The position numbers and the translations under genes are program-made. A stretch of 64,000 nucleotides of DNA, from the NCBI RefSeq assembly GCF_003369915.1, contig NC_046673.1:19273718-19337717 (forward strand), read 5' to 3'. This stretch comes from Drosophila miranda (lineage: Eukaryota > Arthropoda > Insecta > Diptera > Drosophilidae). How positions within the stretch are numbered: the stretch's first letter is position 1; every line of letters starts with the position of its first letter. This document shows positions 1-11,039 of the stretch, piece by piece. Below the pieces are notes generated by a model. It ran no database searches, was not told the origin of the DNA, and saw only the letters and a list, made by a program, of their open reading frames with translations.

Positions 1-749
1 TGTGCGCCCGAGCCGCAGGTGGAGTAGATCTGTCTGCCGATCATGTTGGTGGTGGCATAATTGCAGGCGACCAGGACCTGGTTCCAACCATCGCGACGGT
101 AATTGGAGGCGGCACAGCCCACACGGGTATTCCTCTCCGACATCATCACCGTGAAGTGACCAATGGCCCTACGAAGAAAAAGGGGGCTTAGTTGGAGGAC
201 TATCCAAAAGGAGTATCCACTGAAGACTTACGGTCCGGAGTAGCCACTGGGGTAGCCGCCTTCGATGATGCCGCTGTTGGAGTTTTGCACCTCATCGAAC
301 CACATCTGGACGCTGTTGTCGAAAATGGTGCCCAAGTCGGGCAAATCGCCGGAGTAGGCCAGCCAGGCGAGATTCTGGCCAGAGTACTTGAAGGCATCGG
401 TGTTGTGGCAGCCGTCGTGCCTCATCTCGCACTGGCGGACATTCAGGGAGGCCAGGTAGGCTAGCTCGTCGTCCCACTCCATGGTGGCCATGCGGCAGGC
501 GGCGTTATGGTTGGGATCGTATCCGCCAGCAATGTAGTTCCTCTTGTCGTTGTGCGAGTGGACAAAGACCCACTTGTAGTCATCGTTGATGTCGATCAGC
601 TGCGCATCCCCGGGACAGGCGCTGTCCCACCAGTTGCTGTGACCGCAGGCGATATGCGATCCGCCATTGCAGATGTCCGACGAGCAGTAGTCCGTGCCCT
701 GGGCCAGACCCACGGCCAATGCGAGGAGAGCGAACAGAGCGAACTTCAT
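1..749 (-). CDS. CAP/antigen-5-related secreted protein, gene 1 (3' end cut by window edge)
   Basis: This is a secreted CAP-superfamily (SCP/antigen 5) protein of unknown molecular role. Flies have a family of these, including Ag5r and Ag5r2. Coding exons are complement(233..749)-type: exon 1 runs 749 down to 232 and exon 2 from 168 to beyond base 1, joined across a 63-bp intron (donor GTAAGT at 231, acceptor AG at 170-169). The ATG at 749 starts a clear signal peptide (MKFALFALLALAVGLAQG) before the TDYC start of the mature protein. Visible CAP features are the HN..R segment, the paired Cys of CEMRHDGCHNT, GQNLAW, GHFTVM and the CNYATTN signature. An upstream in-frame TTG at 770 is too close to the predicted transcription start to be used. 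By position and family it may be Ag5r or Ag5r2, but I cannot assign which. The C-terminus lies outside the window. Confidence 0.92.
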
Positions 750-775
750 GGCGATTTTAAGTACGAACAAGTACT

Positions 776-809
776 ATGAAGTCGGGTATCTGAGCACAGT
801 GTTTATATA
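776..809 (-). promoter_or_regulatory. TATA box and initiator of CAP gene 1
   Basis: On the minus strand TATATAAA occupies 809-802. An initiator-like TCATAG puts A(+1) at 777, 32 bases downstream. This leaves a 28-nt 5' UTR to the ATG at 749, typical of a compact TATA-driven fly gene. Confidence 0.6.
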
Positions 810-1304
810 TGGAATTACAGAAGGCTTATCGCAAGAGTGCAGTTGCAATCGAACCATAAATCATCTCTCCCATTTACTGGGGCTCTCTACGCTCAGACTC
901 GTCTAATCTAATCAATCGATTTACGATTGCCAATTCTCGATTTTTGGCCAAAAGTGAGAGAACATCACCTCACCAGACACAGACCGGACCGGGGATCCCT
1001 TATCTTGGCAGATTGATGGTTATTTTATGGGGTACTTCCCCTATTTAGAGTTCTTTGAGGAAGAGTAGTGCGATATCATTAACTATATTCAAAATTTACA
1101 AGTTATTATTGATTTCTTAATCAAACAATAGATTAAATTTCAATGGGAAACGAAAAACATGGCTGTACTTTTACTCCAGGACGACGGTTTATTTATTATA
1201 TTAGGTCTTTATTTATGAACATTATCTAAAATTCGCTCGTTGATTATAATATAATATAATCTCCGTACTTTTACTTGAACGTCAATATAAATATATATTG
1301 AATG

Positions 1305-1530
1305 TAAGTTGGGTTAGGTTATGGCGGTAGACGGGGAGGGGGGAAAGGAAAGGTCCGAAATGGCCATGAGGAAAGCGTCCCCGAGAAGCCGAAGACGCTT
1401 TCCAAGGGCCGGGCAGTGGCTAAAGAATTGAGGGACTGATTCCTCCTGATTGCTCCTCCTCGCACAAATAATTGCGCTCTTAAAATAGGTGCAGGTTGAG
1501 AGAGAATTTGGCACCGAGTGCTTGGCTCTC
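1305..1530 (-). mobile_element. Degenerate fragment of a non-LTR retrotransposon (LINE) ORF2 C-terminus
   Basis: Read on the minus strand, the frame contains STCTYFKS followed by PQFFSHCPALGKRLRLLG. This resembles the C..C..H..C segment near the C-terminus of Drosophila LINE ORF2 proteins (R1/Loa/Jockey-like, after the RNase H region), where forms such as HFLCHCPAL followed by Arg-rich LG are common. The frame closes on both sides and no poly-A tail or other domain is present, so this is a short old relic. Family-level assignment is from memory. Confidence 0.4.
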
Positions 1531-2439
1531 TCTCTAACTGTTAGCTCGGTTCACCCAAGTTGAATTTATTACTAAGGTGACGTTGTCACCACATCTGCCC
1601 TCTTTCGAGGACCATCCGTCTGTCAGTATACACTCAAGCGCGCAGAACTCAAAACGTTTGCTGTCTCTTTCTAGCGCTTCTCTTTGCGAGCTGAGAGAGA
1701 GTAGATGGACCCTCACCACAACGGACGACGTCACCCTATTAGTAAATTCATCTAAGGTTCGCCTAGACGCCTACTCTCAGTGACTCTACAGACTCTGCTG
1801 CTCTCTGTGGGTTTCCCAAATCCCAGGTGAATACTTCAGTCGAATATTATTCATTTCTTCAATTCGTACCTCAAGCAATACGAAACCCAACGAATCACAG
1901 CCCGAGTCTCTCTTTCTCTCTATTTGAAGAAATCAAAGTAAAGTGCTACAACAAAATGTGTTTTTTTTTTGCACTCTCTCCGTCCGTCCATCTCTTCGGC
2001 TACGGAATGTAACGCAACAACACTTTGGCTGCTACATATATGTGTGTGTGGGAGACGGAGTTAATTTTCTAAAACAAAAAACGAGAGTATTCCCTTTGCC
2101 CTTTATCAGTCGAGAGAACCGACCAACAATACTTTCGCACCCACATGCAAGTATCCAAATACGTGATGATGTACATGTTTGGGTGTTATAGCACACAGAA
2201 GGAAGCGTTTTCGACCCCATAGAGTATATATATTGTGAGGCAACACCTACACCGACGAGTACCCAGCCCATCCCATAGTACCCTCACCGGTTTCCCGGTA
2301 TCAACCCACAACCAATACTCTTATGCGGTTCTGTAGTGCGATAAGTCTTATGCGATACTCTAGTGCGATATACGATTCATTCGGTGATCGGCTAGAGAAA
2401 AGAAAAGACACGTGAAGTAAAAGAAAGACATAATAAAAC

Positions 2440-2650
2440 CAGGGTCTGTGGCACACTATTTTTGTACTCAGCATCAATAGCCGAGTCGATATAGCCACGT
2501 CTGTCCATCCCGATAAACGCCTAGATCTCAGAGACTCTACGAGCTAGAGCAACCAAGTTTTGTATCCAGACTAATGTTACACGTGTATTTCAAAATATCG
2601 CCCCACCTCCTTCCGCCCCTACAACACGCAGAATCGTAGGCTTACAACAT
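2440..2650 (+). repeat. Dispersed Drosophila intergenic repeat remnant
   Basis: The stretch containing 'catcaatagccgagtcgat', the run of CGTCTGTCCATCC and 'gcctagatctcagagact' followed by 'gagctagagcaaccaa' matches a sequence I recall recurring in many Drosophila intergenic regions and mobile-element tails. I cannot name the element. No coding capacity is seen. Confidence 0.4.
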
Positions 2651-2681
2651 TCCCCCTGGTTTTGGATTGCAGTAGAGTACA

Positions 2682-2805
2682 GTCGAACTTCTCTATTACG
2701 AACTTCCATACAACGAAGTTTTCTATATAACGAATTTATTTCTAGAACACAGCAGTTTCATATTCTGAATCCCCTTGAGATTCACTAGACTGAAGTTCGA
2801 CTCTA
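2682..2805. mobile_element. Very small pogo/Tigger-like inverted-repeat remnant
   Basis: A CAGTCGAACTTC-type end preceded by TA at about 2681 is mirrored by GAAGTTCGACT near 2790-2803, giving inverted ends about 120 bp apart. The interior has repeated ACGAA motifs (tattacgaac, ataacgaat), as in ends of pogo/Tigger-type DNA transposons. There is no coding capacity. Confidence 0.35.
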
Positions 2806-3036
2806 TTTGAAAACATTTTAGTCAAGTTCCGCATACAATTCCCGACTGACTGATTATACTGAATGGGGTGGAAGTGCTGCCGGGATGTGATGCAGAAGGT
2901 TACAGCAGATTGTGCAGCCTAAAAAGGTGTTTGATTCTGATCTTTCAGGAACTGTACTTAGTTCCAACGAAGTGGATCCAGTCTGAGAGCAAACAATTCC
3001 ACAAATTTGTATGCATTCTTTAGTAAATCGTCAATT

Positions 3037-3194
3037 CTCAAAGTTATAATGATCCGATCGCAGTCTGGTACATAATATCATTTTTTAAAGCTCTCTCGTA
3101 TCTTTTTCTGTTTATCTCAAAGTTATAATGATCCGATAGCAGTCTGGTACATAATATCATTCTTTAAAGCTCTCTCGTATCTTTTTCTGTGTAT
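3037..3194. repeat. 79-bp tandem duplication, two copies
   Basis: Copy 1 begins at 3037 and copy 2 at 3116, both starting ctcaaagttataatgatcc. They differ at only a few positions (gatcg versus gatag; attttttaaag versus attctttaaag), so the duplication is fairly recent. No function is evident. Confidence 0.9.
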
Positions 3195-3374
3195 CTTTTT
3201 TGGGTTCAAATACCCCAATGACTCACCCCGTAATGTTTTTCTGCTGAACGAAGTAATACCAACAAAATACTATACACAAGTAAAAGATAAAGATATTATG
3301 TATTCGGAGAGTGCGGAATCTCCAACAGGCAGATAAGAAGAAAGAGAATATTCAAGAATTCAATGATTATTTCC

Positions 3375-3423
3375 ATTTATTTTGCTATTCTTTTTGCATC
3401 CCAAATATGTCTGCGCATTTATT
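3375..3423 (-). terminator. Polyadenylation signals of CAP gene 2
   Basis: Two AATAAA hexamers on the minus strand lie just past the stop codon of CAP gene 2: one at 3423-3418, only a few bases after TAA, and one at 3380-3375. The second is better placed to direct cleavage. Confidence 0.5.
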
Positions 3424-3425
3424 TT

Positions 3426-4199
3426 TTAGTAGAAAAGATTATTCACATCGTAGACCTCGTTGGCGCTGCACAGATTCTTGTATTCGGGATTGGTGCCGGT
3501 GGTGCATTTGGTGGCCGCTGCATTGGGGCAGGAACTGTACATCTTGATGCCCAGGACATTGGTGGCCGCATAGTTGCAGGCCATGAGGAAGGCCTTGTAG
3601 GACTGGCCCTCCACCGAGTAGGTGGACACGGCGCATCCCACATCCGTATTGCGATCGGCCACCAGGACGGTGAAGTGACCGATAGCCGGACCCTGGTAGT
3701 TCGTCGGATAGGCATCGATGTAGGACTGCTTGGTGTACACGGCCTCGCTGTACCACATGTCCACGCCCCACTCCACATAGTGTTTGATGTCCAGGGGCTC
3801 GTACCAGCCCATCCAGGCGAGGTTCTGGCCGGACCAGTCGAAGGCATCGGTGTTGTGGCAGCCGTCGTGGCTCATCTGGCAGCTCTTGACGTTCAGGGAG
3901 GCCAGGTAGGCCAGTTCGTCGTTCCACTTGATGGTGGCCATGCGACAGGCGGCGCTCAGATTGGCATTCAGGCCCCCAGCGATGTCATTGCGGTACGTGT
4001 TGGTCCTGGCCACAATGGCGGCCTTCTGGTCGTCGGTGAGGGTCAGCAGGGTGGCATCCGTGGGGCAACTAGAGGCAAATTCGCCCGTATTGTTGCAGCC
4101 AAGATTCTTCGTGCCGCTGCAGCTTTTTTGGCAGTAGTCCGTGGCCGAGGCAATGCCCAGGGCCAATGCCACACAGACGATGATCAGGATGTTGCGCAT
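3426..4199 (-). CDS. CAP/antigen-5-related secreted protein, gene 2 (intronless)
   Basis: Complete, intronless 257-aa CAP-superfamily protein. The ATG at 4199 is chosen because it opens a signal peptide (MRNILIIVCVALALGIASA) directly before TDYC, the mature N-terminus shared with gene 1. Upstream in-frame residues lack signal-peptide character and lie before the predicted transcription start. Visible features are a Cys-rich N-terminal segment, CRMATIKWNDELA, the CQMSHDGCHNT pair, GQNLAW, GHFTVLV, CNYAATN and a Cys-containing C-terminal tail. It is closest to gene 1 but lacks the intron that interrupts gene 1 at the Gly-Pro/Ala-Ile-Gly-His junction. It is probably the Ag5r or Ag5r2 orthologue (rut and Ag5r are neighbours in D. 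melanogaster as I recall). Secretion is inferred; the target is unknown. Confidence 0.93.
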   Translation of the reverse strand: MRNILIIVCVALALGIASATDYCQKSCSGTKNLGCNNTGEFASSCPTDATLLTLTDDQKAAIVARTNTYRNDIAGGLNANLSAACRMATIKWNDELAYLASLNVKSCQMSHDGCHNTDAFDWSGQNLAWMGWYEPLDIKHYVEWGVDMWYSEAVYTKQSYIDAYPTNYQGPAIGHFTVLVADRNTDVGCAVSTYSVEGQSYKAFLMACNYAATNVLGIKMYSSCPNAAATKCTTGTNPEYKNLCSANEVYDVNNLFY

Positions 4200-4221
4200 T
4201 TCTAATCCCACACTTGAGTGC

Positions 4222-4253
4222 TGAGGAATCCGAGCGGGTGCCGTGCTTTTATG
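4222..4253 (-). promoter_or_regulatory. TATA-like box and initiator of CAP gene 2
   Basis: Minus-strand CATAAAAG at 4253-4246 is followed by a TCAG initiator with A(+1) at 4222, 31 bases away. The predicted 5' UTR is about 22 nt. This is the same compact layout as CAP gene 1. Confidence 0.5.
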
Positions 4254-6571
4254 GGGGAACTTTTTTTGCCCAGAAGTTGTTATCAACATTTGACTAAATA
4301 TTTACCAACAGTACGTATACGTATCTTTTGTCAGCGCCGCCGCCAATGGTGATCAAATATTTAACACCAAACCACCCGCCACCTAACCATTGCGTCATCC
4401 TACGTCACGGCGATGACAAATACCAGAGAATATGAATGTATCTGAGAGATAGGATCCCCATCACCATCCGCCATGCCCAGTTGCCCTGATTGCTTTGAAA
4501 TGGAAGTTATGCGGAAACCTCCTTCCATAATTCCATGGAAGAAAGACTATAGATATTGCAGCAGATTAATTGCTTAGTGATAATGGGATATAATCTGGCT
4601 CATAAAATATATCATTAAATTATCTATAAGTGTCTATATTTCTTGGGAATGATTGCTTCAATCTTCTAGAGAATAAAATATAGTAACGAAACCATGGATT
4701 TCTTAACGTTTAAAGCAGAAAAATATACACTTTGTACGACAAACAAATATCAAGTGCTAGCGATACAAAAACGATGAAGTGCAGAAACTAATCCCAGGAA
4801 TCATGACTCTGAAATGGAACTAAAGATATCAGATATAGAAATATAATATAGACTTCTGATATGGAAAGAAAGGTAAATGATAGCACAACGCGTGCCCAGC
4901 ACTGCAAAAGAAAAATCAACATGTGCATTGATGACACTCAAATGTTTGTCCAACTTACAAAAGAAAGCTTTGAATTGATACAAGTATAGATATATGTAAC
5001 ACCTTAAATATTAATCCAAGTATTACGAGATTAGTTTTTCCTTCGAGCCGTGTATTAAGGAACAAAGGCCCAGACAACCGAGTCAATGTTTGTGCAGCTG
5101 TCGGCAACTGGCCATAAGTACTGAGTAAAACTGAGAGAACTTTTAATACCTATGACTTCTGAGAGAACTTCTAAGATATATGACTTCTCAGAGTATTACT
5201 CAACGCTGAGGACATCTGAAAGAACGTTGAGAATCTAAGACTTCTTAGCAAACTCCCAAGACTTTTAAAATATCAAACATAATACGTATACTTCATATCT
5301 CATAGATATTTTGTATTCTTATAAAATACTTCATTCTTAAAACAGGAAAAAAAAATATATATTGCAAGAGGAATTTTTCACTGGACCTAGAAAATCATAC
5401 TATGCTTTTTTGACAAAGAAAATACTTGATTCTAGCACAAAGTTCTCTCTCAGGGGCACCGCTGTTGGCACTCAGAAGGACGTATCTTCTAAACTACTTC
5501 ATCAGCCTCTTTCGGAGTCGAAAAAACGTTGAACACAAAATTTTTTAATGATAACTGCAAACCAAAAGATTTCATTAAATGTGGGGAAATTTCTGCAAGT
5601 CTGCAAAGCAGATAAGGTGTCGAGTGGGTCTATGTGGAGAGCTCGGATTGTGGTAGTAAAGTACAATACGCAATCGGAGACTGGTTTTCCTCAGTTCTAA
5701 AAAAAACTTCCTACCAACTGCCGAGCCCCTTTTTGAACGATTTTTAAACGAAAACAGCTCTTTTAACACGAGTTGATCATGGAAATTACGGACGTCATTC
5801 TAATGTCGCGGTATGTGACATGGCAATTTACTCAATTATTTCTCTAAGGCTAAAAGCGAATCTGGAGGGGTTCCAAAATGTCTTAAGCTTAAAGCAAATA
5901 TTTTAAGAATACAAAAATCAATCATTTTTGTATCTGCTTTTTAGAAGTTCTAAAACTTCTGCACGGAATTGAACATGAGATACCCAGTACGCTGAAATTA
6001 CATTTACGGATTTGATTTCCGCTTACAAAGAGGACGAATCCTAGATCCTACACATTGTGCTAGCTCTGTCATGTACCACAGCTACTGTGGGACGATCATT
6101 GGACTTTCGATCACTCGAACTACGACTGAATCATGTCTGAATCTGAATGAATCTGAATCTGTCTGAACAGTAATATCATTTAAGTTTTCCTGCATATAAT
6201 TCTGCAAGCAAAGAATAATCGTCGTATTGCAATAAATTTCAATTGAAGAATGTCAGACCAGCAAAAAATACTATGAACGTATAACGAGAGATATATAATG
6301 CTCTTATGCGGGTTTTTTTTTAATTAACGGCAAAATTTTGGGTTCCAAAAACCCTGGTAAGCCTTTGACTGGAGGGTTATATATGTATGTACTATATTTT
6401 TTATATTTATGGATCTGTGACTGTTGAGGAGCTACTATATAGATCTATAGATCCATGACTGCCAAAGACCTATAGATCCACAGTTCTCTTTCTGCCTTAG
6501 AGCTATAGATCTATAGAACTCTTTCTGCTGAAGGTGTATACATCCAAAGCTTATCCATCCGAAGTTCAAGT
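4254..6571. other. Intergenic spacer between CAP genes 2 and 3
   Basis: AT-rich sequence without a credible coding frame. It contains short degenerate repeats: 'tatgacttctgagagaact' and variants at about 5125-5215, and 'tatagatccat'-type units at about 6410-6530, just downstream of CAP gene 3. No RNA gene is recognised. Confidence 0.5.
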
Positions 6572-7476
6572 TTACACATCATAGACCTCTGTTACCTTGC
6601 ACAATCCTGAATAGTTGACATTGGTGCCCTTTAAGCAGCCAGAGGCCTTGACACCCGTCTGGTAGACGGGACTGCCCACCCAATTGGTGGTGGCATAGTT
6701 GCAGGCCAACAGGAAATAGTTCATGCCACTCGCCGTATAAAAGGCAGCCGCACAGCCGCAACGGATGTTCTTCTCTTGGGCCATGGCAGTGAAGTGTCCA
6801 ATTTGCCTAAAAGAAAACCATATCTAAGTGGAATCGCACAGAAAGGGGGGCACATATCTGAGCCACTTACGATCCAGTCCAGTTGCTGGGATAACTGTTG
6901 ATGACAGCCATTGTGGCATCCTTCTTCTCGTTCCACCAATTGTTCACGCAGGCATTGATCAGCTGTGCTACGGTCATGCTTGACTGGAGACCCGAGTAGC
7001 CATACATGGCCAGGTTCTGGCCACTGGCGGAGAACGTCTGCGTGTTGTGGCAGGCATCATGTTTCATTTCGCACTGCTTGACATTCAGGGCCGCCAATTT
7101 GGCCAGCTCTGCATTCCATTGCATCGTGGCCATCCGTTTGGCTGGCTTGTATTTGGTCAACACTCCGCTGGCTATGTTGTTCCGCCTGACATTGTGCATC
7201 TTGAGGATTAGCTTCCTCTGGGACGCATTAAAGGTCACAGCCGATGGGGCGGGACTTGTGGGACAGGCCGAGGACCAGGCCTGCAAATATGTTTCGAAAA
7301 TCTATCAGACCTCTATCAGAGACCCAGCTATATGTTCCACTTACACCACTATTGTTGCAGGCAATATGCGTGGAGGTGCCACACAGCGCGCTGTCACAGT
7401 AGTTCGTTGTCGCCCCCTCGGCCGCGGACAGGACCACACCGATGATCGAAAACAGAGTTACAGCCGGTCGCAACAT
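6572..7476 (-). CDS. CAP/antigen-5-related secreted protein, gene 3 (three exons)
   Basis: Complete 258-aa CAP protein. Exons on the minus strand are 7476-7345, 7280-6871 and 6806-6572, with introns of 64 bp (GTAAGT ... TTGCAG) and 64 bp (GTAAGT ... TTTTAG). The frame is continuous: 132+410+235 = 777 nt. The N-terminus MLRPAVTLFSIIGVVLSAAEG is a signal peptide, followed by NYC. CAP features include MHNVRRNNIASG, the paired Cys of CEMKHDACHNT, GQNLAM, GHFTAM and CNYATTN. It is more diverged than genes 1 and 2 and more basic. Intron 2 falls at the same codon and phase as the gene 1 intron, which supports common descent by tandem duplication. I do not know its D. melanogaster name. Confidence 0.92.
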
Positions 7477-7495
7477 TTCTCCACAAAGTATCAGG

Positions 7496-7527
7496 TGTTC
7501 ATTTACCAGCGTTGGACTTCTTATATA
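7496..7527 (-). promoter_or_regulatory. TATA box of CAP gene 3
   Basis: Minus-strand TATATAAG lies at 7527-7520, about 50 bases upstream of the ATG at 7476. Transcription is expected to begin near 7497; no strong initiator is seen. Confidence 0.5.
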
Positions 7528-10500
7528 CCGATTTTTGATCCCAAAAAAAGAGACACCATTGTTGTGGGTGGAGGAGCGTGTCTTCAATATTTAATTTACC
7601 TTATTGTTCAGTTAATTTCAATATTTGTCTGCAAAGGCCCCCCCAACTGTATTTGCATGAGCGGATACAGTGTGAGCAGTGTGTACAAGTGTCATAAGCC
7701 ACAGACCAATCCCGACCCTCAATCTCAACCCCGAAATTTCTTAAATCCAGATGAAAGTATATCTAAAAATGTGATTGAAATCTGGTAGAGTTCTATCCAA
7801 AAATGGGGACATATGCCCTCAAAGAAACGTGTGTGGACTGACCTTTTTGTTTTCCACTCTGCTCCGATACTGTAGCACCGGCGGTGTGAGTCCCCTTTGC
7901 TATTTATATGCACAATGCCATTTATAATTTTGCTTCATGTTTAAAGACAAATATTAACATAGTTAAACAATATTTAATTAATAACATTTCCGAAATTGTC
8001 CTAAAATTGTATTTGGCCCACGCGAAACGATCTGGAAATATATGGTTCGTCAGAGTTAAATCGAAACTTCTGTTCTCTTGTAGTTTGATCATCCCATAAC
8101 CTACGAAGAATCCAGCAGAAACCTCCTCTGATCCAACTCTAATTCGCATCAAAGAATGTCTGCTAAATTTCAAACAAAAATTATAAAAAACCATTTAAAA
8201 GCATACTTTCATTGAGTAGTGGGTTATTATATCTTATTCCATGATATTGTTTTTAATTCAATATTATTCTTATCTGTTTACCTTCATATAAAGCCATATC
8301 TAGATATGTCTGGAGCCATCCAATTCGATTCCGAAATTAATCAATTCAAAACAGAGGTTGATAACACCGTGCCAGACGACAGAACTTGCGAGTGCCAGAC
8401 GACAGAACTTGCGAGTGCCAGACGAGCCTCCCTCGCAGCTCTCGTCGGATGACGAACGATGAGAAAAATCGATACAACAATTACAATACAATACAAACAA
8501 TAACAATATCAAAACAAAGAGTTACATTACGTTAAGAGATCTGTTTACTGTACTGCTCCGAATAGTACAGATTATCCATAGATCAAAAACAAAACAAAAA
8601 TTATATAAGTATATCCCATACAATGCACTTCAGCACTCAGTTTTTTCCTGTTTCACTAAGGAAAACCCCTCATTAAATAAATTATTTAATATTTTTGGCT
8701 GATAAGAACTAAAGATTAACATTCTTCAGGCCATTCCTCCCGAATGGTATTTAAAACTCTACTGGCAGATAAACTTCTGAGTCACGAATCACGAATTCCA
8801 TTAGCAGTAGAAATTTCAGAAAATCAATTCCGATAAGCTGATACATTACTGGAAAGTTGTGGGCTAAAATATTTAAACGACTGCCAAAGGTGGGGGATTT
8901 CGTTTCATTTCGAGTTCCTTCTGATAATTATAGAGCTAATTTCGATACCCCTATTCTTGGGATCTTGTGGAAACCTGTTTCCAGGACCCGTTTATTCCTG
9001 GGGATCTTTGTTAGGTGTCTCCCGTAATTCCTAACTTCTTTGTAGACCTATTCTCCCATTTTCACCTGGAATGTAGGGGATCTTTTAGTTGGGATACCTT
9101 CTGGAACTGAAACCGATTTGTAAGACTTCAATTCTCTCCCTAAAATCGTTTGAATATTCCAAATAAAACCCTATTTTTTTTATAATATATATATATATAT
9201 ATTTTCTTGTTGACATATTTGATATGCTGCCATTTTTATTTATTTGTTAGTAGGGTTCTTCTGTTTCGGTTTGTTTTGTTTTGTTTCTTCTTAAAACTTA
9301 GGTTTTCTGTGTGTCTTCCCCATATAGTTTAACATACGGATACCATTTGCAGATCTCTCTTCTATTTTTGTGTAGATATATGTAGTATTTTTTTATATAT
9401 GGAATGAATGCCATGTCATTCATTTTCTTTTTGGTACATAAAAATAAATATAGTACTTGCTTAACCTCCAGCACTTCCTTGTATCTGTATCCCTCTCTCT
9501 GTTTTTGGGACACATACATACATATGTATGTATATATGTAGATATATAGATATTCATTCGAGTTTTTCCATTTCATTTCAGTGTTTTTATTTGCATAAGA
9601 AAATTATTATTCTGTGGGCTGTTTGCAATTGTTCTTCAAAGTTCTGTTTTTGGTTTTGTGTTTTTTTTCTTTTTCTTTTGCTTTTGCTGTGGCTATTGCT
9701 TTTTCTTCTGTTTTTGTTTGTTTTACCGGTTCTCTGTTAATAATATTTTTCTTTTTTGGCGCTCCTAAAGCTAGCACTCTTTATAAATTTCACACACAAA
9801 ATATGGATTTATTTGCTTTAATATTTGTTGTTTTTCTTCGTATTTATCGTTTGCACAGTTGTACGAGATTTTTATTCAAGTAGGTATATTTCTCACTTAG
9901 AGTTCTAGTAATATTAATTGAATATATAATCATATATAGTACTATATACAGATCAGATCCTAAACGATTAAAGTACGTACTTTTGTTTTTTTTTTGTTTT
10001 TTTTTTTGTAGCAAATGAAATTCTGACAATTGTGCAGGGGGTGGAATGGGGGAAAAACCGACTTGTAGTCGCCTCCATTTTCAGCACTTACAAACTAGGG
10101 ATGGGCTCATCAGGATCGTATGAAAAAGCTAAGCAACATATGAAACATATACACAATAGAGATGATGGCACAGAGGACCCTACGCTTGGCGATGGATTGG
10201 TAGGGGAACAAAAAATCAAACAATTCAAATCAAATCAAAGCAAAGCACTTTTTTACGTATGATTTTTTGTGTTATTTTATATAAGTAGGGTTTCAACTTA
10301 ATTCAATTTTCCGTTCAGTTCAATGTATGTGTGTGTGTGTGTGTGTGCCGCAGTCTATAGACATTATAGCCTTTAATATCATTTAAAATACTCGTATAAT
10401 ATATAACATTTTTTCTCTTCTTGCGTTTCTTTATCTTTTATGTACAACATTTACGCGTGTCATGCATGCCATTTTCTTGGGGGGGATGGGGGGTATATAT

Positions 10501-10873
10501 GTGTATAGTATATTTATCTGCTTACATAAATAACAAATGGGGGGAGTATGGGGGTTGTTTCTAAGCGCACTAAATGAATGCATATCATATCATGGTATAT
10601 ATCAGAGTATATATCTCTCCTTCTTTTTCAACTGAATATCATTTTTTTGTTTGTCACAAGTTCATTTTTTGTTTCGGGTGTAAGTAGTAACTGGAACTCT
10701 TTCAACTGGGGCCGAATGACTATATGCATCTTAAATGTCGAATAATAATTATCATATAGATATTTCCTGTATATACTAGGTATATATATAATATCTAGGG
10801 GGGGTGTGTGTGTGCCAAAGGGTAGAACATTGCCTCCTCTCTCTCGCTGTCTTCTACCGTACATAAATATATA
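7528..10873. other. AT-rich spacer between CAP gene 3 and the 3' end of rutabaga
   Basis: No supported gene. The stretch contains a 24-bp tandem repeat at 8365-8428, (TA)n near 9181-9202, T-rich tracts at 9640-10020, and GT microsatellites at 10327-10347 and about 10803-10814. Parts of 9-10.9 kb may belong to a long rut 3' UTR, because no strong poly-A boundary is evident other than the one listed near 10.88 kb. Confidence 0.5.
8365..8428. repeat. 24-bp tandem repeat, about 2.5 copies
   Basis: The unit GTGCCAGACGACAGAACTTG plus CGA is repeated head to tail and ends in a partial copy (GTGCCAGACGAGCC). It is perfect over two copies, hence recent. Confidence 0.85.
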
Positions 10874-10879
10874 TCTTTA
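10874..10879 (-). terminator. rut: Candidate polyadenylation signal of rutabaga
   Basis: AATAAA on the minus strand lies about 160 bases past the rut stop codon. A second AATAAA overlaps the stop region near 11040. Which is used, or whether the UTR extends further, cannot be told from sequence. Confidence 0.35.
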
Positions 10880-11039
10880 TTTTTTCCTTTCTTTCGTTTT
10901 GTGTCCTCTATTTCTACAACTAGGTTTATGTATCTCTTTAGTTTAGGGTTTTATGTCGCTTATTGTTTAAATTTTAATAGACACCATTTTGCATTATATA
11001 GCAATAACAACGTTTTGAGTGCTGTCCCTTCACATTTTT

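Larger units (their letters stand above)
811..3374. other. Intergenic spacer between CAP genes 1 and 2
   Basis: No gene is supported here. The spacer holds a LINE-like coding fragment (about 1.31-1.52 kb), a dispersed repeat (about 2.44-2.65 kb), a tiny inverted-repeat element (2.68-2.81 kb) and a 79-bp tandem duplication (3.04-3.19 kb), all listed separately. The rest is AT-rich with no open frame of interest. Confidence 0.6.

Noticed and set aside
3363..4205. 280-codon plus-strand frame
   Set aside because: It is the antisense of CAP gene 2, whose minus-strand frame has a signal peptide and all CAP motifs.
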